Source: CADEFX01 sp963840425
GTDB lineage: Bacteria; Pseudomonadota; Alphaproteobacteria; Rhizobiales; Hyphomicrobiaceae
Length of the DNA stretch: 64,000 nucleotides
Direction of reading: 5' to 3'
Assembly: GCA_963840425.1 (NCBI GenBank)
Contig: CAWIYZ010000017.1
Location: 1-64,000 of the forward strand
The notes under the pieces are model-generated. The model was not told the origin of the DNA. It ran no database searches and was given only the letters and a program-made list of their open reading frames with translations. This document shows, piece by piece, positions 17,956 through 25,384 of this stretch; the first letter of the stretch is position 1; each line of letters opens with the position of its first letter. A program made the translations under genes and the position numbers.

Positions 17956-18119
17956 CTAGTGTCCCGATCGCGAAGTTCGCCGGACTTTGCGGCAATCGCT
18001 GAACGAACTTCGCGATCGAAAGGGCACTAGCAAGTGTATGACGCTAGTGTGGTTCAGATCGAGAAATTCGCTCACGGACCTGCTAAGAATACTGGCGCAT
18101 TTCTCGATCATCACACTAG
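17956..18119. repeat. Composite two-hairpin intergenic repeat, copy 1
   Basis: Two adjacent long inverted repeats. Hairpin A spans 17956-18030, with perfect arms GATCGCGAAGTTCG and CGAACTTCGCGATC and CTAGTG...CACTAG at the ends. Hairpin B spans 18044-18119, with arms GATCGAGAAAT and ATTTCTCGATC and CTAGTGTG/CACACTAG at the ends. A second, diverged copy of both, in the same order, is at 36849-37014. Here the element separates convergent genes, and the edge of B includes the stop codon of the FGase-DUF1244 gene. Probably a REP/BIME-like family. Confidence 0.8.
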
Positions 18120-19282
18120 TGCTTGTGCGGTTCGCGCTTGGCGAAAGCGGCCTGCTGCTCCGCCGTGGCTTCCTTCTGGTGCTTTGCCTGCCACTCCTTG
18201 TAAGGCATGCCGTACACGTGCTCGCGCGCCTCGTCCTTCGACACGGTGTGACCGCCTGCACTGGCAGCCTCCTGATACCAGTTCGCCAGGCAGTTGCGGC
18301 AGAAGCCTGCCAGGTTCATGAGATCGATATTTTGCACATCCGTGCGCTGGCGCAGATGCTCGACGAGCCGTCGAAAGGCTGCCGCTTCCAGCTCGGTTTC
18401 AGTCTTGGGATCGAATTTGCGCATATCCATGTCTCCGGTGCTTGCGTTGAGCGCCTGTGCGCTGCCGACATGTGATCCATGCTTCTGAACCGCATTGAGG
18501 TGCAGATCGGCGCGCCCGCGCAGCTTTTCAATGATGCCGATGATGCGCTGGGCCCAGGCAATCTGGCCCGCGGGGGAGCGGATCAAGTCCTGCCTGATCT
18601 CGATGATGGCGTGGGCAAGGCCGCGCATCGTGCCGTGCTGCCACATGCAGTCGCCTTCTAGGGCGCCTGCATAAGGCTCATTGTCGCCGACGATGAGGCT
18701 GCCTTCGCTTTCGAAGGCCCGCAACAGGGGTTTGGCCAGTCGCGGATCCTTGTCCCAGAGGATACCGACGTGCCAGGGCCGCGGCGCGCCTTTCCAGGAC
18801 TCGGTGAAGCTATGAATCGACAGCAGCGCCGGCGGCACGCCCACACCGAGGCAGCGATCGACGACCGCATCGATGGCCCGATGATACGGCTCATAGTACA
18901 GCCGCCGGCGCCTGGTACGCTCGTGCTCATCCAGATGGCGGTTGCCGGGGACCACGGCGCCGTCCGACAGGCGCATGATCAGCGTCGGATCGTCGGCGCT
19001 GCGATTGGGATCGATCAGCAGCCGCGAGAAGCGGGTGAGGACCGCGGGCGCTTCGAGGGCCACGGCAATGGCTCGCGTGACTGCGGCGGCGCCGATGTCG
19101 TAGGCAATGTGCCGTTGCAACTGGTCGACAGGCAGGCCAAGGGTTCCGTAGCCGGATGGAAAGGCATTGGCGGCGTGGTCGCAGACGAGCAGGAGGCCTG
19201 CATCGACGCGCCCCGGCAGAACGATGAAGCTCTCTTCTGTGGTGGCCTCGATCATGCCGCCTATTTTGCGCGCAGGGTTCAT
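18116..19282 (-). CDS. N-formylglutamate amidohydrolase fused to DUF1244
   Basis: 388 residues. Residues 20-270 form an N-formylglutamate amidohydrolase domain: 'LLLVCDHAANAFPSGY', 'IAYDIGAAAVT', 'RLLIDPNRSADD', 'LLSIHSFTESWKG' with the metal-binding His, and 'VGDNEPYAG'. From about residue 287 the DUF1244 domain follows ('FDPKTETELEAAAFRRLVEH', 'NIDLMNLAGFCRNCLANWY', 'VYGMPYKEW'). In related genomes these are usually separate neighbouring genes. An internal ATG at 18424 is preceded by GGAGA at good spacing, so a free 102-residue DUF1244 protein may also be made. Substrates could be N-formylglutamate or other N-formyl amino acids. Confidence 0.88.
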   Translation of the reverse strand: MNPARKIGGMIEATTEESFIVLPGRVDAGLLLVCDHAANAFPSGYGTLGLPVDQLQRHIAYDIGAAAVTRAIAVALEAPAVLTRFSRLLIDPNRSADDPTLIMRLSDGAVVPGNRHLDEHERTRRRRLYYEPYHRAIDAVVDRCLGVGVPPALLSIHSFTESWKGAPRPWHVGILWDKDPRLAKPLLRAFESEGSLIVGDNEPYAGALEGDCMWQHGTMRGLAHAIIEIRQDLIRSPAGQIAWAQRIIGIIEKLRGRADLHLNAVQKHGSHVGSAQALNASTGDMDMRKFDPKTETELEAAAFRRLVEHLRQRTDVQNIDLMNLAGFCRNCLANWYQEAASAGGHTVSKDEAREHVYGMPYKEWQAKHQKEATAEQQAAFAKREPHKH

Positions 19283-19412
19283 GGCAACGACTATAGGTTG
19301 GCGGGCATGAGGTGACTACGGCCCGTGCTGCGACACAGGTCTTGGCTTGACGGCAAGCTCGCGGTTCAGCAATCAGGCTTCGGGCCACTCGGCACTAACA
19401 TAAAGCAGAACC

Positions 19413-20732
19413 ATGACGGGGAACGTCCGCACACTGTTGAGCGAGCTCTACGACACGGCGGTCTCGGCTGCACATCCCGCGACGTGCCTGCCATCGCACC
19501 TTCCACTGCCGCCCGGCAAAGGGCGCTTGATCGTGCTGGCGGTGGGCAAGGCGGCCGCGGCCATGGCCGTGACTGCTGAGGGCCACTACCGCGCGCTGGG
19601 AATGCTGGATCGCCTGGAGGGCCTCGCGACCGCACCGCACGGCTATACCGCAACGTTGAGTGCGAAGCCGGAGCGCCTCGAGGTGTTGGAAGCGCGCCAC
19701 CCCACGCCTGACGAGTTCAGTCGAGCGGCAGCTGAAAGGGCGATCGCGATTGCGCGCACGGCACGCGATGGCGATCTCGTGCTGGTTCTCCTTTCCGGTG
19801 GCGCGTCCTCGCTGTGGGCCGCTCCGGCGCCGGGGCTCGAGCTCGCCGACAAGACAGCGCTGACGCGCGGTCTCCTGAAATGCGGCGCCGATATTCACGA
19901 GATGAACGCGGTCCGCCGGCACCTCTCGCGCATCAAGGGTGGACGGCTGCGCCAGGCCGCGTCCGGCGCCACGATGCTCACGCTCGCCATCTCCGATGTG
20001 CCCGGCGATGACCCGCAGACCATTGGCTCTGGCCCGACCGTTCCCGATCCCACCACCCTCGCGGACGCGCAGGCGATCATCCTGCGCCGAAGGGACCGCA
20101 TGCTGCAGCTCGGACTGCCTATTCCAGCCGCCGTGCTTGCGGCTCTACAGGATCCCGGCAACGAAACGCCCAAACCTGGCGACTCGGCCTTTGCACGCAG
20201 CGACTTTCGTATCATCGCCACGCCGCAGATGGCGCTCGCCGCCGCAGGGAAGCTGGCGGTCGCGCGAGGCTATGAGGTCTTGGACCTGCAGGATCGGGTG
20301 ACCGGGGAAGCGGTCGAGGTGGCGCGCCAACACGCCGCTTTGGCACGGCGTGCCAGAGCCGAGGGACGCCGTGTCGCCATCATCAGCGGCGGTGAGTTGG
20401 AGGTCACGGTCCGCAACAAGGCCGGGCGCGGTGGGCGCAGCCAGGAGTATGCGCTTGCCTTGGCCCTGGCACTCGCCGGCGAGCCCGGCATCGCTGCGCT
20501 GGCGGCAGATACCGACGGCATCGACGGCGGCGAAGGTAGTGTGTCGGACCCCGCCGGAGCGCTGGTCCTGCCGGACACCCTGGAGCGCGGGCAGACCCGC
20601 CATCTGAGCGCCCAGATGTTCCTCGACAACAACGATGCCACGCCGTTCTTCGAGGTTCTCGGTGATCTCGTTGTGCGCGGCCCAACTCATACAAACGTCA
20701 ATGATTTCAGGGCTATTCTCGTCAACCCCTAG
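19413..20732 (+). CDS. Glycerate 2-kinase (MOFRL family)
   Basis: 439 residues. Makes 2-phosphoglycerate from D-glycerate with ATP. The N-terminal GckA/TtuD domain shows 'VLAVGKAAAAMA', 'LVLVLLSGGASSLWAAPAPG', 'IHEMNAVRRHLSRIKGGRL', and 'ISDVPGDDPQTIGSGPTVPD'. The C-terminal MOFRL domain shows 'ISGGELEVTVRN..GRGGRSQEYAL', 'AADTDGIDG' and 'GPTHTNVND'. Older annotation calls this family hydroxypyruvate reductase (TtuD). A role in glycerate or glyoxylate assimilation fits. Divergent from the FGase-DUF1244 gene. Confidence 0.93.
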   Translation: MTGNVRTLLSELYDTAVSAAHPATCLPSHLPLPPGKGRLIVLAVGKAAAAMAVTAEGHYRALGMLDRLEGLATAPHGYTATLSAKPERLEVLEARHPTPDEFSRAAAERAIAIARTARDGDLVLVLLSGGASSLWAAPAPGLELADKTALTRGLLKCGADIHEMNAVRRHLSRIKGGRLRQAASGATMLTLAISDVPGDDPQTIGSGPTVPDPTTLADAQAIILRRRDRMLQLGLPIPAAVLAALQDPGNETPKPGDSAFARSDFRIIATPQMALAAAGKLAVARGYEVLDLQDRVTGEAVEVARQHAALARRARAEGRRVAIISGGELEVTVRNKAGRGGRSQEYALALALALAGEPGIAALAADTDGIDGGEGSVSDPAGALVLPDTLERGQTRHLSAQMFLDNNDATPFFEVLGDLVVRGPTHTNVNDFRAILVNP

Positions 20733-20737
20733 CTAGG

Positions 20738-21244
20738 ATGCCTGCTGCAGCCCGCCAAACGCCCATGCCTGGTCTCGCTCTTCACATCGCCAAATCCGAG
20801 CGCCCGCGGCATCGGCATCGCATCAAGCTGGCCGTTGGCGCGCTCGTCCTCACGGCAGGGTTTTCGGTCCCGGTTGCGGCGGACTTGAAGCTCTGCAACT
20901 CCACGTCCAGCCGGATCGGTGTGTCGATCGGCTATCGGGATGGCGACGGCTGGGCGACCGAGGGTTGGTGGAATATTGCATCGCAGACCTGCGAGACGCT
21001 GCTCAAGGGCACGCTCTCCAGCCGTTTCTACTACATTCATGCGGTGGACTATGACCGCGGCGGTGAATGGGCCGGCGCCAACCTAATGTGCACGGCCGAC
21101 AAGTCGTATACGATCCGTGGCGTCTCGGATTGCCAGCAGCGGGGATTCAATCGGACGGGATTTTTCGAGGTGGATACCAAGGAGTCCAAGGATTGGACCA
21201 TTCGCCTGACCGACCCTGGCGACAGCGCGGCTAAACCCAAATAG
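20738..21244 (+). CDS. DUF1036 secreted/membrane protein
   Basis: 168 residues. A hydrophobic segment near residues 30-48 ('LAVGALVLTAGFSVPVAADL') acts as signal or anchor. The rest is the DUF1036 domain: 'LKLCNSTSSRIGVSIGYRD', 'WATEGWWNIASQTCETLLKG', 'YYIHAVDY', 'MCTADKSYTIRG..DC', 'FFEVDT'. Four conserved Cys could form two disulfides outside the cytoplasm. Function unknown; the family is widespread in alphaproteobacteria. It starts 5 bases after the glycerate kinase stop. A second in-frame ATG at 20765 gives a shorter N-terminus and is also possible. Confidence 0.85.
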   Translation: MPAAARQTPMPGLALHIAKSERPRHRHRIKLAVGALVLTAGFSVPVAADLKLCNSTSSRIGVSIGYRDGDGWATEGWWNIASQTCETLLKGTLSSRFYYIHAVDYDRGGEWAGANLMCTADKSYTIRGVSDCQQRGFNRTGFFEVDTKESKDWTIRLTDPGDSAAKPK

Positions 21245-21270
21245 CCCCTGGGCCCGGCTCTGGCGGCCTT

Positions 21271-21921
21271 TCAGATGCCTTGGCCCTCGACCTCGCGTGC
21301 CAATTCCTCGACGGCCTGTTTGGCGCCGGGCCAATTCGGATTGACTTCGAGAAGCTGTTTCACGACACGCAGGGCTCCCCGCTTGTTGCCGTGCTCTCGC
21401 CAGATCTGGAACAGGCCGTCGAGGGCTTTGAAATGATTTGGCTCCAGCGCTAGTGCGCGCCGCAGGTCCCCGACTGCGCTTTCCAGGTTGTTCTGTGAGA
21501 ACAACACGTAGGCGCGGCGGTTGAAGCCCTCCGCATAGTCGGGCGCAAGGGCTACGACGTTATCGAGCAGCTTGAGAGCGAGCTCGGAGTTCTTGGCCGC
21601 CAATGCCGCGGCGCTGCGCTCCATCAGCAGGTTGATCGTATCGCTGCCCGAGTATAGCCAGAGGCGCTCGATGGTCTCGGCGATGGGCTTGGCAGCTTGC
21701 TCATCCTCAGCCGTGGCGAGATGGGCATAGAGATCGTTCAGGAGCTTGGCTTTCTCTTCCGCCGTCTGCGGCAGCTTATCGAGCGCGCGGCCCGCGCCCG
21801 GCCTGTTTCCTGGGGCGGGTTGCGCAACACCGTCTGCTGGCAGCAAGGGTGCCCCAAGCGCCAGGGCCACTGCTGCAAACCCCGCGAGAACATAGAAAAG
21901 CGCTAGCTTCTTCAGCTTCAT
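21271..21921 (-). CDS. Tetratricopeptide-repeat exported protein
   Basis: 216 residues. The N-terminal hydrophobic segment (5-32) looks like a signal peptide or anchor. Residues 95-195 contain about three TPR units ('AALAAKNSELALKLLDNVVA', 'AEGFNRRAYVLFSQNNLESA', 'LRRALALEPNHFKALDGLFQ'). TPRs mediate protein-protein contacts; no catalytic domain is visible. The probable partner is unknown. It is convergent with the DUF1036 gene and downstream of rpmJ on the same strand. Similar periplasmic TPR proteins are common in Hyphomicrobiales. Confidence 0.8.
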   Translation of the reverse strand: MKLKKLALFYVLAGFAAVALALGAPLLPADGVAQPAPGNRPGAGRALDKLPQTAEEKAKLLNDLYAHLATAEDEQAAKPIAETIERLWLYSGSDTINLLMERSAAALAAKNSELALKLLDNVVALAPDYAEGFNRRAYVLFSQNNLESAVGDLRRALALEPNHFKALDGLFQIWREHGNKRGALRVVKQLLEVNPNWPGAKQAVEELAREVEGQGI

Positions 21922-21991
21922 GCCGAGAGATTACTCGGACATGGCCGCAGCGTCAAAATGCTCGGCCCAGGCGGTCGCTAGGCCTGGCCGG

Positions 21992-22117
21992 TCAACCCTG
22001 GCGCGCCTTGAAGCGGCGGTTGGTCTTATTGATGATGTAGACACGGCCCTTGCGGCGCACGAGGCGGTTGTCGCGGTGACGGCCACGCAGCGACTTCAGC
22101 GAATTGCGGACTTTCAT
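21992..22117 (-). CDS. rpmJ: 50S ribosomal protein L36
   Basis: 41 residues, reading 'MKVRNSLKSLRGRHRDNRLV', then 'RRKGRVYIINKTNRRFKARQ' and a final Gly. This is the zinc-less (C-minus) type of L36, in which the four zinc-binding Cys/His of the C-plus type are absent. It stands alone between a tRNA and a TPR gene, as usual for the alphaproteobacterial paralog located outside the ribosomal protein operon. Confidence 0.95.
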   Translation of the reverse strand: MKVRNSLKSLRGRHRDNRLVRRKGRVYIINKTNRRFKARQG

Positions 22118-22168
22118 AACGATACAGCCTCGATCAGGACTAGGGCGCGCAGAACCAAGCCGACACAA

Positions 22169-22244
22169 TGGTGGGTGCGACAGGGATCGAACCTGTGACC
22201 CCTACCATGTCAAGGTAGTGCTCTACCGCTGAGCTACGCACCCA
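22169..22244 (-). tRNA. tRNA-Val(GAC)
   Basis: 76 bases including encoded CCA. Acceptor stem GGGTGCG pairs with CGCACCC; D arm GCTCAGCGGTAGAGC; anticodon stem CTACC/GGTAG with loop TTGACAT, anticodon GAC; T arm with GGTTCGATCCC. Transcribed in the same direction as rpmJ, about 50 bases upstream of it. Confidence 0.97.
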
Positions 22245-22384
22245 AAGCCGGCCCGGTATGCGGGCATGCGTTGGACGGGATCGTATATCGGCATTAAATC
22301 GGGGTGGCAAGTTGCGCCGTGCACCAGGGCGCGATCAGCTCAGATGGAGGCGCTACCCTTCCATGTGGGGCGTGAAATCGCACT

Positions 22385-22470
22385 CTAGATCTATGTCGGG
22401 CAGGATTCACGCTCCAGATGGATCGATGGAAGCCGATAGCGCTTCCATGCGAAGCGATCACGCTCTAGCC
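22385..22470. repeat. Palindromic intergenic repeat downstream of cpdR
   Basis: A block bounded by CTAGA and CTAG-containing ends contains a strong hairpin, ATGGAAGC pairing with GCTTCCAT around 22428-22452. The half-motif ATCACGCTCTAG and variants recur within it. It directly follows the cpdR stop on the minus strand and may serve as its terminator. It differs from the two-hairpin repeat at 18.0 kb. Confidence 0.55.
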
Positions 22471-22471
22471 G

Positions 22472-22831
22472 TCAGGCGGCCAGCAGCTTGCCCACCTCGC
22501 GCACGAGGTCCTTCAAGTGGAACGGTTTGGACAAGACCCGCGCATCTTTCGGTGCCCGGCTCTCATTATTGAGGATGACGGCGGCAAATCCGGTAATGAA
22601 CATGATCTTGAGGCTGGGGTCGATCTCACTTGCCCGGCGCGCCAGCTCGATGCCGTCCATGCGTGGCATGACGATATCGGTGAGCAGCAGAGTGAACGGC
22701 TCCTCCTTCAGGCGCTCGAGCGCATCGACGCCGTTGGTGAACGCCATGACATCATATCCCGCCTTCACCAGTGCACGTTCGAGAAAGCCGCGCATCGAGT
22801 TGTCGTCTTCGGCGAGCAGGATCCGCTGCAT
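22472..22831 (-). CDS. cpdR: Cell-cycle response regulator CpdR
   Basis: 119 residues, a single receiver domain without output domain. 'RILLAEDDNSMRGFLERAL' carries the acidic pocket, 'LLLTDIVMPRMDGIELA' the phosphorylated Asp (about 51), 'IMFITGF' the Thr/Ser, and 'VLSKPFHLKDL' the Lys. The sequence matches CpdR, which in its unphosphorylated form recruits ClpXP to the pole to degrade CtrA and other substrates. ATG 22831 is the canonical start ('MQRILLAEDD'). In Hyphomicrobiales cpdR is typically next to an N-formylglutamate amidohydrolase gene, as here. Confidence 0.92.
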   Translation of the reverse strand: MQRILLAEDDNSMRGFLERALVKAGYDVMAFTNGVDALERLKEEPFTLLLTDIVMPRMDGIELARRASEIDPSLKIMFITGFAAVILNNESRAPKDARVLSKPFHLKDLVREVGKLLAA

Positions 22832-23028
22832 GGAAACCGCTGAAGGCCTGAGCGTCATTCGTGTGCGAGCCGGTGCGCGAGATAGGAGTGGTCCACACCA
22901 GTGTGGGTGCGGAATTTGACGCCAATTTGGTAAACGAGAGATGAAGAAGCGTGCACGCCTGTTCCTTGCACGACAAATTTGCTGGCCACCATTAGCGACG
23001 TGGACATTGGCGCCCCCACTTGGCAGAG

Positions 23029-23043
23029 TAAACTAAGCCTTAA
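23029..23043 (-). promoter_or_regulatory. CtrA-like box between cpdR and FGase gene
   Basis: On the minus strand TTAA, seven bases, TTTA; consensus CtrA site is TTAA-N7-TTAA. It lies in the divergent region, about 200 bases upstream of cpdR and about 40 bases upstream of the FGase start. One mismatch in the second half, so this is a candidate only. No other feature was seen in the rest of this spacer. Confidence 0.4.
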
Positions 23044-23081
23044 GCCGCATTCCTGGGAATAGGCATGAACCATTATGCGCA

Positions 23082-23987
23082 GTGTCCATGTCCGTGAGTG
23101 ACAGCGCATCGAGAGATGCCGAATTGACGCCAGCGTTCAGCATTCTGGCGCCTCGCATACAGGAGGCTGCTGCCGTTTTCTGCTCACCCCACTCCGGCCG
23201 CAGCTATCCGGCGTCGTTCCTGGCGGCCTCGCGCCTCGATCCGCACACGCTGCGCAAATCTGAAGATTGTTATGTCGACGAGCTGTTTGCCGGCGTGCGT
23301 GACTTGGGTGTGCCGTTGATAGCGGCGCGTTTCCCCCGCGCCTACCTCGATGTGAATCGCGAGCCTTATGAGCTCGATCCGGAGCTTTTCTCCGAGCCGA
23401 TGCCGCCATACGCCAATACCCAGTCGGTGCGTGTCGTGGGTGGATTGGGCACCATCGCCCGCATCGTTGCTGACGGCGAGGAGATCTATCGCGACCGCCT
23501 GGCGCTGGCTGAGGCGCTCGCCCGTATCGACCGGCTGTACAAGCCGTTCCACAGCGCTCTTTCAGGATTGCTCAGCGCCACGTGGCGGCAGTTCGGCATG
23601 GCGGTGCTGATCGACTGTCATTCCATGCCTTCGGCCTCCATCGGCCAGCCGCATGCGGCGCGTCCGGATTTCGTGCTGGGCGATCGGTTCGGAGCCTCGT
23701 GCGACAGCAAACTGACACGGTTTCTGCGCGAGGTGCTGGTGGGTCTCGGCTACGAGGTGCAGCTCAATCGGCCCTACGCCGGGGGCTACATCACGGAGCA
23801 CTACGGACGCCCGCACCGCGGGCTGCATGCGCTGCAAGTGGAGGTCAACCGGTCGCTCTATCTCGATGAGAGCAGATTGGCGCGGTCGCTTGGGTTTGGG
23901 GGGGTGAAGCGCGATCTGATGGCGGCGGCCAGCAAACTGTTACGGGAGTTGCCGAATCTTACGGTGCGACGGGCAGCAGCCGAGTAA
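23082..23987 (+). CDS. N-formylglutamate amidohydrolase family protein
   Basis: 301 residues from GTG 23082, or 299 from ATG 23088. Features of the family: 'AAVFCSPHSGRSYPASFL' (metal-binding His), 'RKSEDCYVDELFAGV', 'RAYLDVNREPYELDPELF', 'AVLIDCHSMP' and 'GGYITEHYGRP'. It hydrolyses N-formyl amino acids to formate and the amino acid; N-formylglutamate is the classic substrate of the histidine degradation route, but no hut genes are nearby. It is a distant paralog of the DUF1244-fused enzyme at 18.1-19.3 kb. Divergent from cpdR, with which the family is usually paired in this order. Confidence 0.87.
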   Translation: MSMSVSDSASRDAELTPAFSILAPRIQEAAAVFCSPHSGRSYPASFLAASRLDPHTLRKSEDCYVDELFAGVRDLGVPLIAARFPRAYLDVNREPYELDPELFSEPMPPYANTQSVRVVGGLGTIARIVADGEEIYRDRLALAEALARIDRLYKPFHSALSGLLSATWRQFGMAVLIDCHSMPSASIGQPHAARPDFVLGDRFGASCDSKLTRFLREVLVGLGYEVQLNRPYAGGYITEHYGRPHRGLHALQVEVNRSLYLDESRLARSLGFGGVKRDLMAAASKLLRELPNLTVRRAAAE

Positions 23988-24025
23988 TTTGGTGGTGGCC
24001 AGCCGGCAGGAATGCGGCGATCCAA

Positions 24026-24121
24026 AGAAAAGGGGCCGTCCGGATTACGAACGGCCCAAGTCTAGGGAGGAAACGCCCAAAGGAGGGCTGCGAAAACCGC
24101 GAGCAAGCTCGCCGCTCTCGC
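24026..24121 (-). ncRNA. Candidate trans-acting sRNA, tandem copy 1
   Basis: About 96 bases on the minus strand. A promoter-like pair, TTGAAC (24152-24157) and TAAGTA (24129-24134) with 17-base spacing, precedes it. The transcript would have a 5' hairpin (GCGAG/CTCGC), a small GCCC/GGGC stem, a single-stranded UUUCCUCCCUAGACUU stretch complementary to a Shine-Dalgarno sequence, and a terminator stem GGGCCGT/ACGGCCC followed by CTTTTCTTT. A 31-base core is identical in the second copy at 24.3 kb. The layout resembles rhizobial sRNA families such as ar14/ar15 (AbcR) or Rfam suhB; which one is uncertain. Confidence 0.65.
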
Positions 24122-24143
24122 ACTGCAATACTTAAAGGTGCGA

Positions 24144-24173
24144 CGCACAAAGTTCAAGGGAGAAGTTTGTGCG
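24144..24173. promoter_or_regulatory. Inverted repeat over the -35 of sRNA copy 1
   Basis: CGCACAAA (24144-24151) and TTTGTGCG (24166-24173) form a perfect 8-base inverted repeat around the presumed -35 element. It could be a binding site of a regulator controlling the sRNA. The second copy has no such repeat. Confidence 0.4.
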
Positions 24174-24284
24174 CCGCGAAAGCGACCATGCCGAAAGTTT
24201 GGGCAAACGCATTTCTCTTGCCATTTCAGGCAAAAATATTGCGACGAATTGTCTCGTAAGAGTATCAGGTTCTAGATCGAACAG

Positions 24285-24381
24285 AAAAAAGGCCGCCCCA
24301 GTTATGGTGAACGGCCCAAGTCTAGGGAGGAAACGCCCAAGGTGGGCTGCAGCGTCGATAGAATCAGTCACCGACGCTACA
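24285..24381 (-). ncRNA. Candidate trans-acting sRNA, tandem copy 2
   Basis: About 97 bases on the minus strand. Upstream are TTGCTG (24410-24415) and CATATG (24387-24392) with a 17-base spacer. The predicted RNA starts with a hairpin AGCGTCG/CGACGCT, followed by a GCCC/GGGC stem, the same UUUCCUCCCUAGACUUGGGC core as copy 1, and a terminator stem GGCCG/CGGCC with six U's. Outside the core and terminator the two copies differ, but the 5' hairpin is preserved by different, compensating sequences. This is strong evidence for structured RNA. It lies divergent from hisN. Confidence 0.68.
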
Positions 24382-24549
24382 ATGCCCATATGGGCTTGTT
24401 CGCGCACCGCAGCAAGCGGGCCGCGGACATTCGCGTTTCGCTACTGTGGCCGTGTGGTCGCCAAGTCACATTCCGCCCCAGTCGATTTCTCGGAACATGA
24501 ATTATTCAGCTACCAAGCGTTCGCTGCATCCGCATCAGGAGCTGCTGTC

Positions 24550-25356
24550 TTGCCTTCAACAAAGAACCAGTCTGCACGCAGCCTGCTGCCTCTGGCGCAC
24601 ACCTTGGCAGACATGGCCGGCGAGGCTGTGCGGCCCTACTTCCGCAAGCCGTTGCAGGTCGACAACAAAGGCGGCGCCGGCGGCTTCGATCCCGTCACCG
24701 CTGCGGACAGAGCCGCGGAGCGTGCCATCAGCCGCCACCTAGCCAAGGCCGAGCCTGAGCATGGCATCTTTGGGGAGGAGTTCGGGCGGCGCGACGGGGC
24801 CGGTCGCTTCACCTGGGTGGTCGATCCCATCGACGGGACCAAGGCGTTCATCATGGGCAGCCCGCTGTGGTGCACCCTGATCGGACTTCTTGATGATGCG
24901 GTTCCGGCGCTGGGCATCATGGATCAGCCATTTACGGGGGAGCGTGTCTGGTCGAATGGCCGCACCACCCACTGGCGCCTGCCTGGCGGCAAAGTAAAGC
25001 GCGTCAGGGCCCGGACCTGCGCCCGTATCGAGCATGCCATCCTGACTACGACCAGCCCCGACCTGCTCGGTGGCAAGCGGGAGGTCGAGGCCTTCCAGCG
25101 CCTGAAAGCGCGCGCCCGCATGACGCGCTACGGTGGCGACGGCTACGGCTACTGCCTGGTTGCAGGCGGTCACGTCGATCTGGTCGTCGAAAGCGGCCTC
25201 AAGGCCTACGATATCGTTGCCCTCATCCCGATTATCGAGCACGCCGGAGGACGCGTGACGACATGGGAGGGTGCTGACGCGAGCAAGGGGGGGCGCATCG
25301 TCGCGTCCGGCGATCCCAGGCTGCACGACGCTGTCCTGCGTGTCCTCAATCCTTGA
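24550..25356 (+). CDS. hisN: Histidinol-phosphatase, inositol monophosphatase type
   Basis: 268 residues. Mg-dependent phosphatase of the IMPase fold: 'PVTAADRAAERAI', 'GIFGEEFG' (metal-binding Glu), 'WVVDPIDGTKAFIMGSPLW' (catalytic Asp pair), and 'VESGLKAYDIVALIPIIEHA' (C-terminal Asp). The close match to alphaproteobacterial HisN, including 'RYGGDGYGYCLVAGGHVDLV', supports the last phosphatase step of histidine biosynthesis. TTG 24550 is chosen: it is preceded by AGGAG at 8 bases and gives the usual length, while the longer reading from 24169 would run through both sRNA genes. Confidence 0.85.
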   Translation: MPSTKNQSARSLLPLAHTLADMAGEAVRPYFRKPLQVDNKGGAGGFDPVTAADRAAERAISRHLAKAEPEHGIFGEEFGRRDGAGRFTWVVDPIDGTKAFIMGSPLWCTLIGLLDDAVPALGIMDQPFTGERVWSNGRTTHWRLPGGKVKRVRARTCARIEHAILTTTSPDLLGGKREVEAFQRLKARARMTRYGGDGYGYCLVAGGHVDLVVESGLKAYDIVALIPIIEHAGGRVTTWEGADASKGGRIVASGDPRLHDAVLRVLNP

Positions 25357-25384
25357 GGCTGGGACTCTGCGCATGGCCTGCGGC

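Noticed and set aside
22317..22384. Further tRNA or sRNA next to tRNA-Val
   Set aside because: No cloverleaf or terminator; the sequence merges into the palindromic repeat downstream of cpdR.
24026..24381. The shared 31-base core as a plus-strand RNA element
   Set aside because: Only the minus strand gives U-runs after the GC stems and correctly spaced promoters.
24169..24549. Longer N-terminus of HisN starting at 24169
   Set aside because: It would translate antisense to both sRNA genes, has no family similarity, and TTG 24550 has a good ribosome site.
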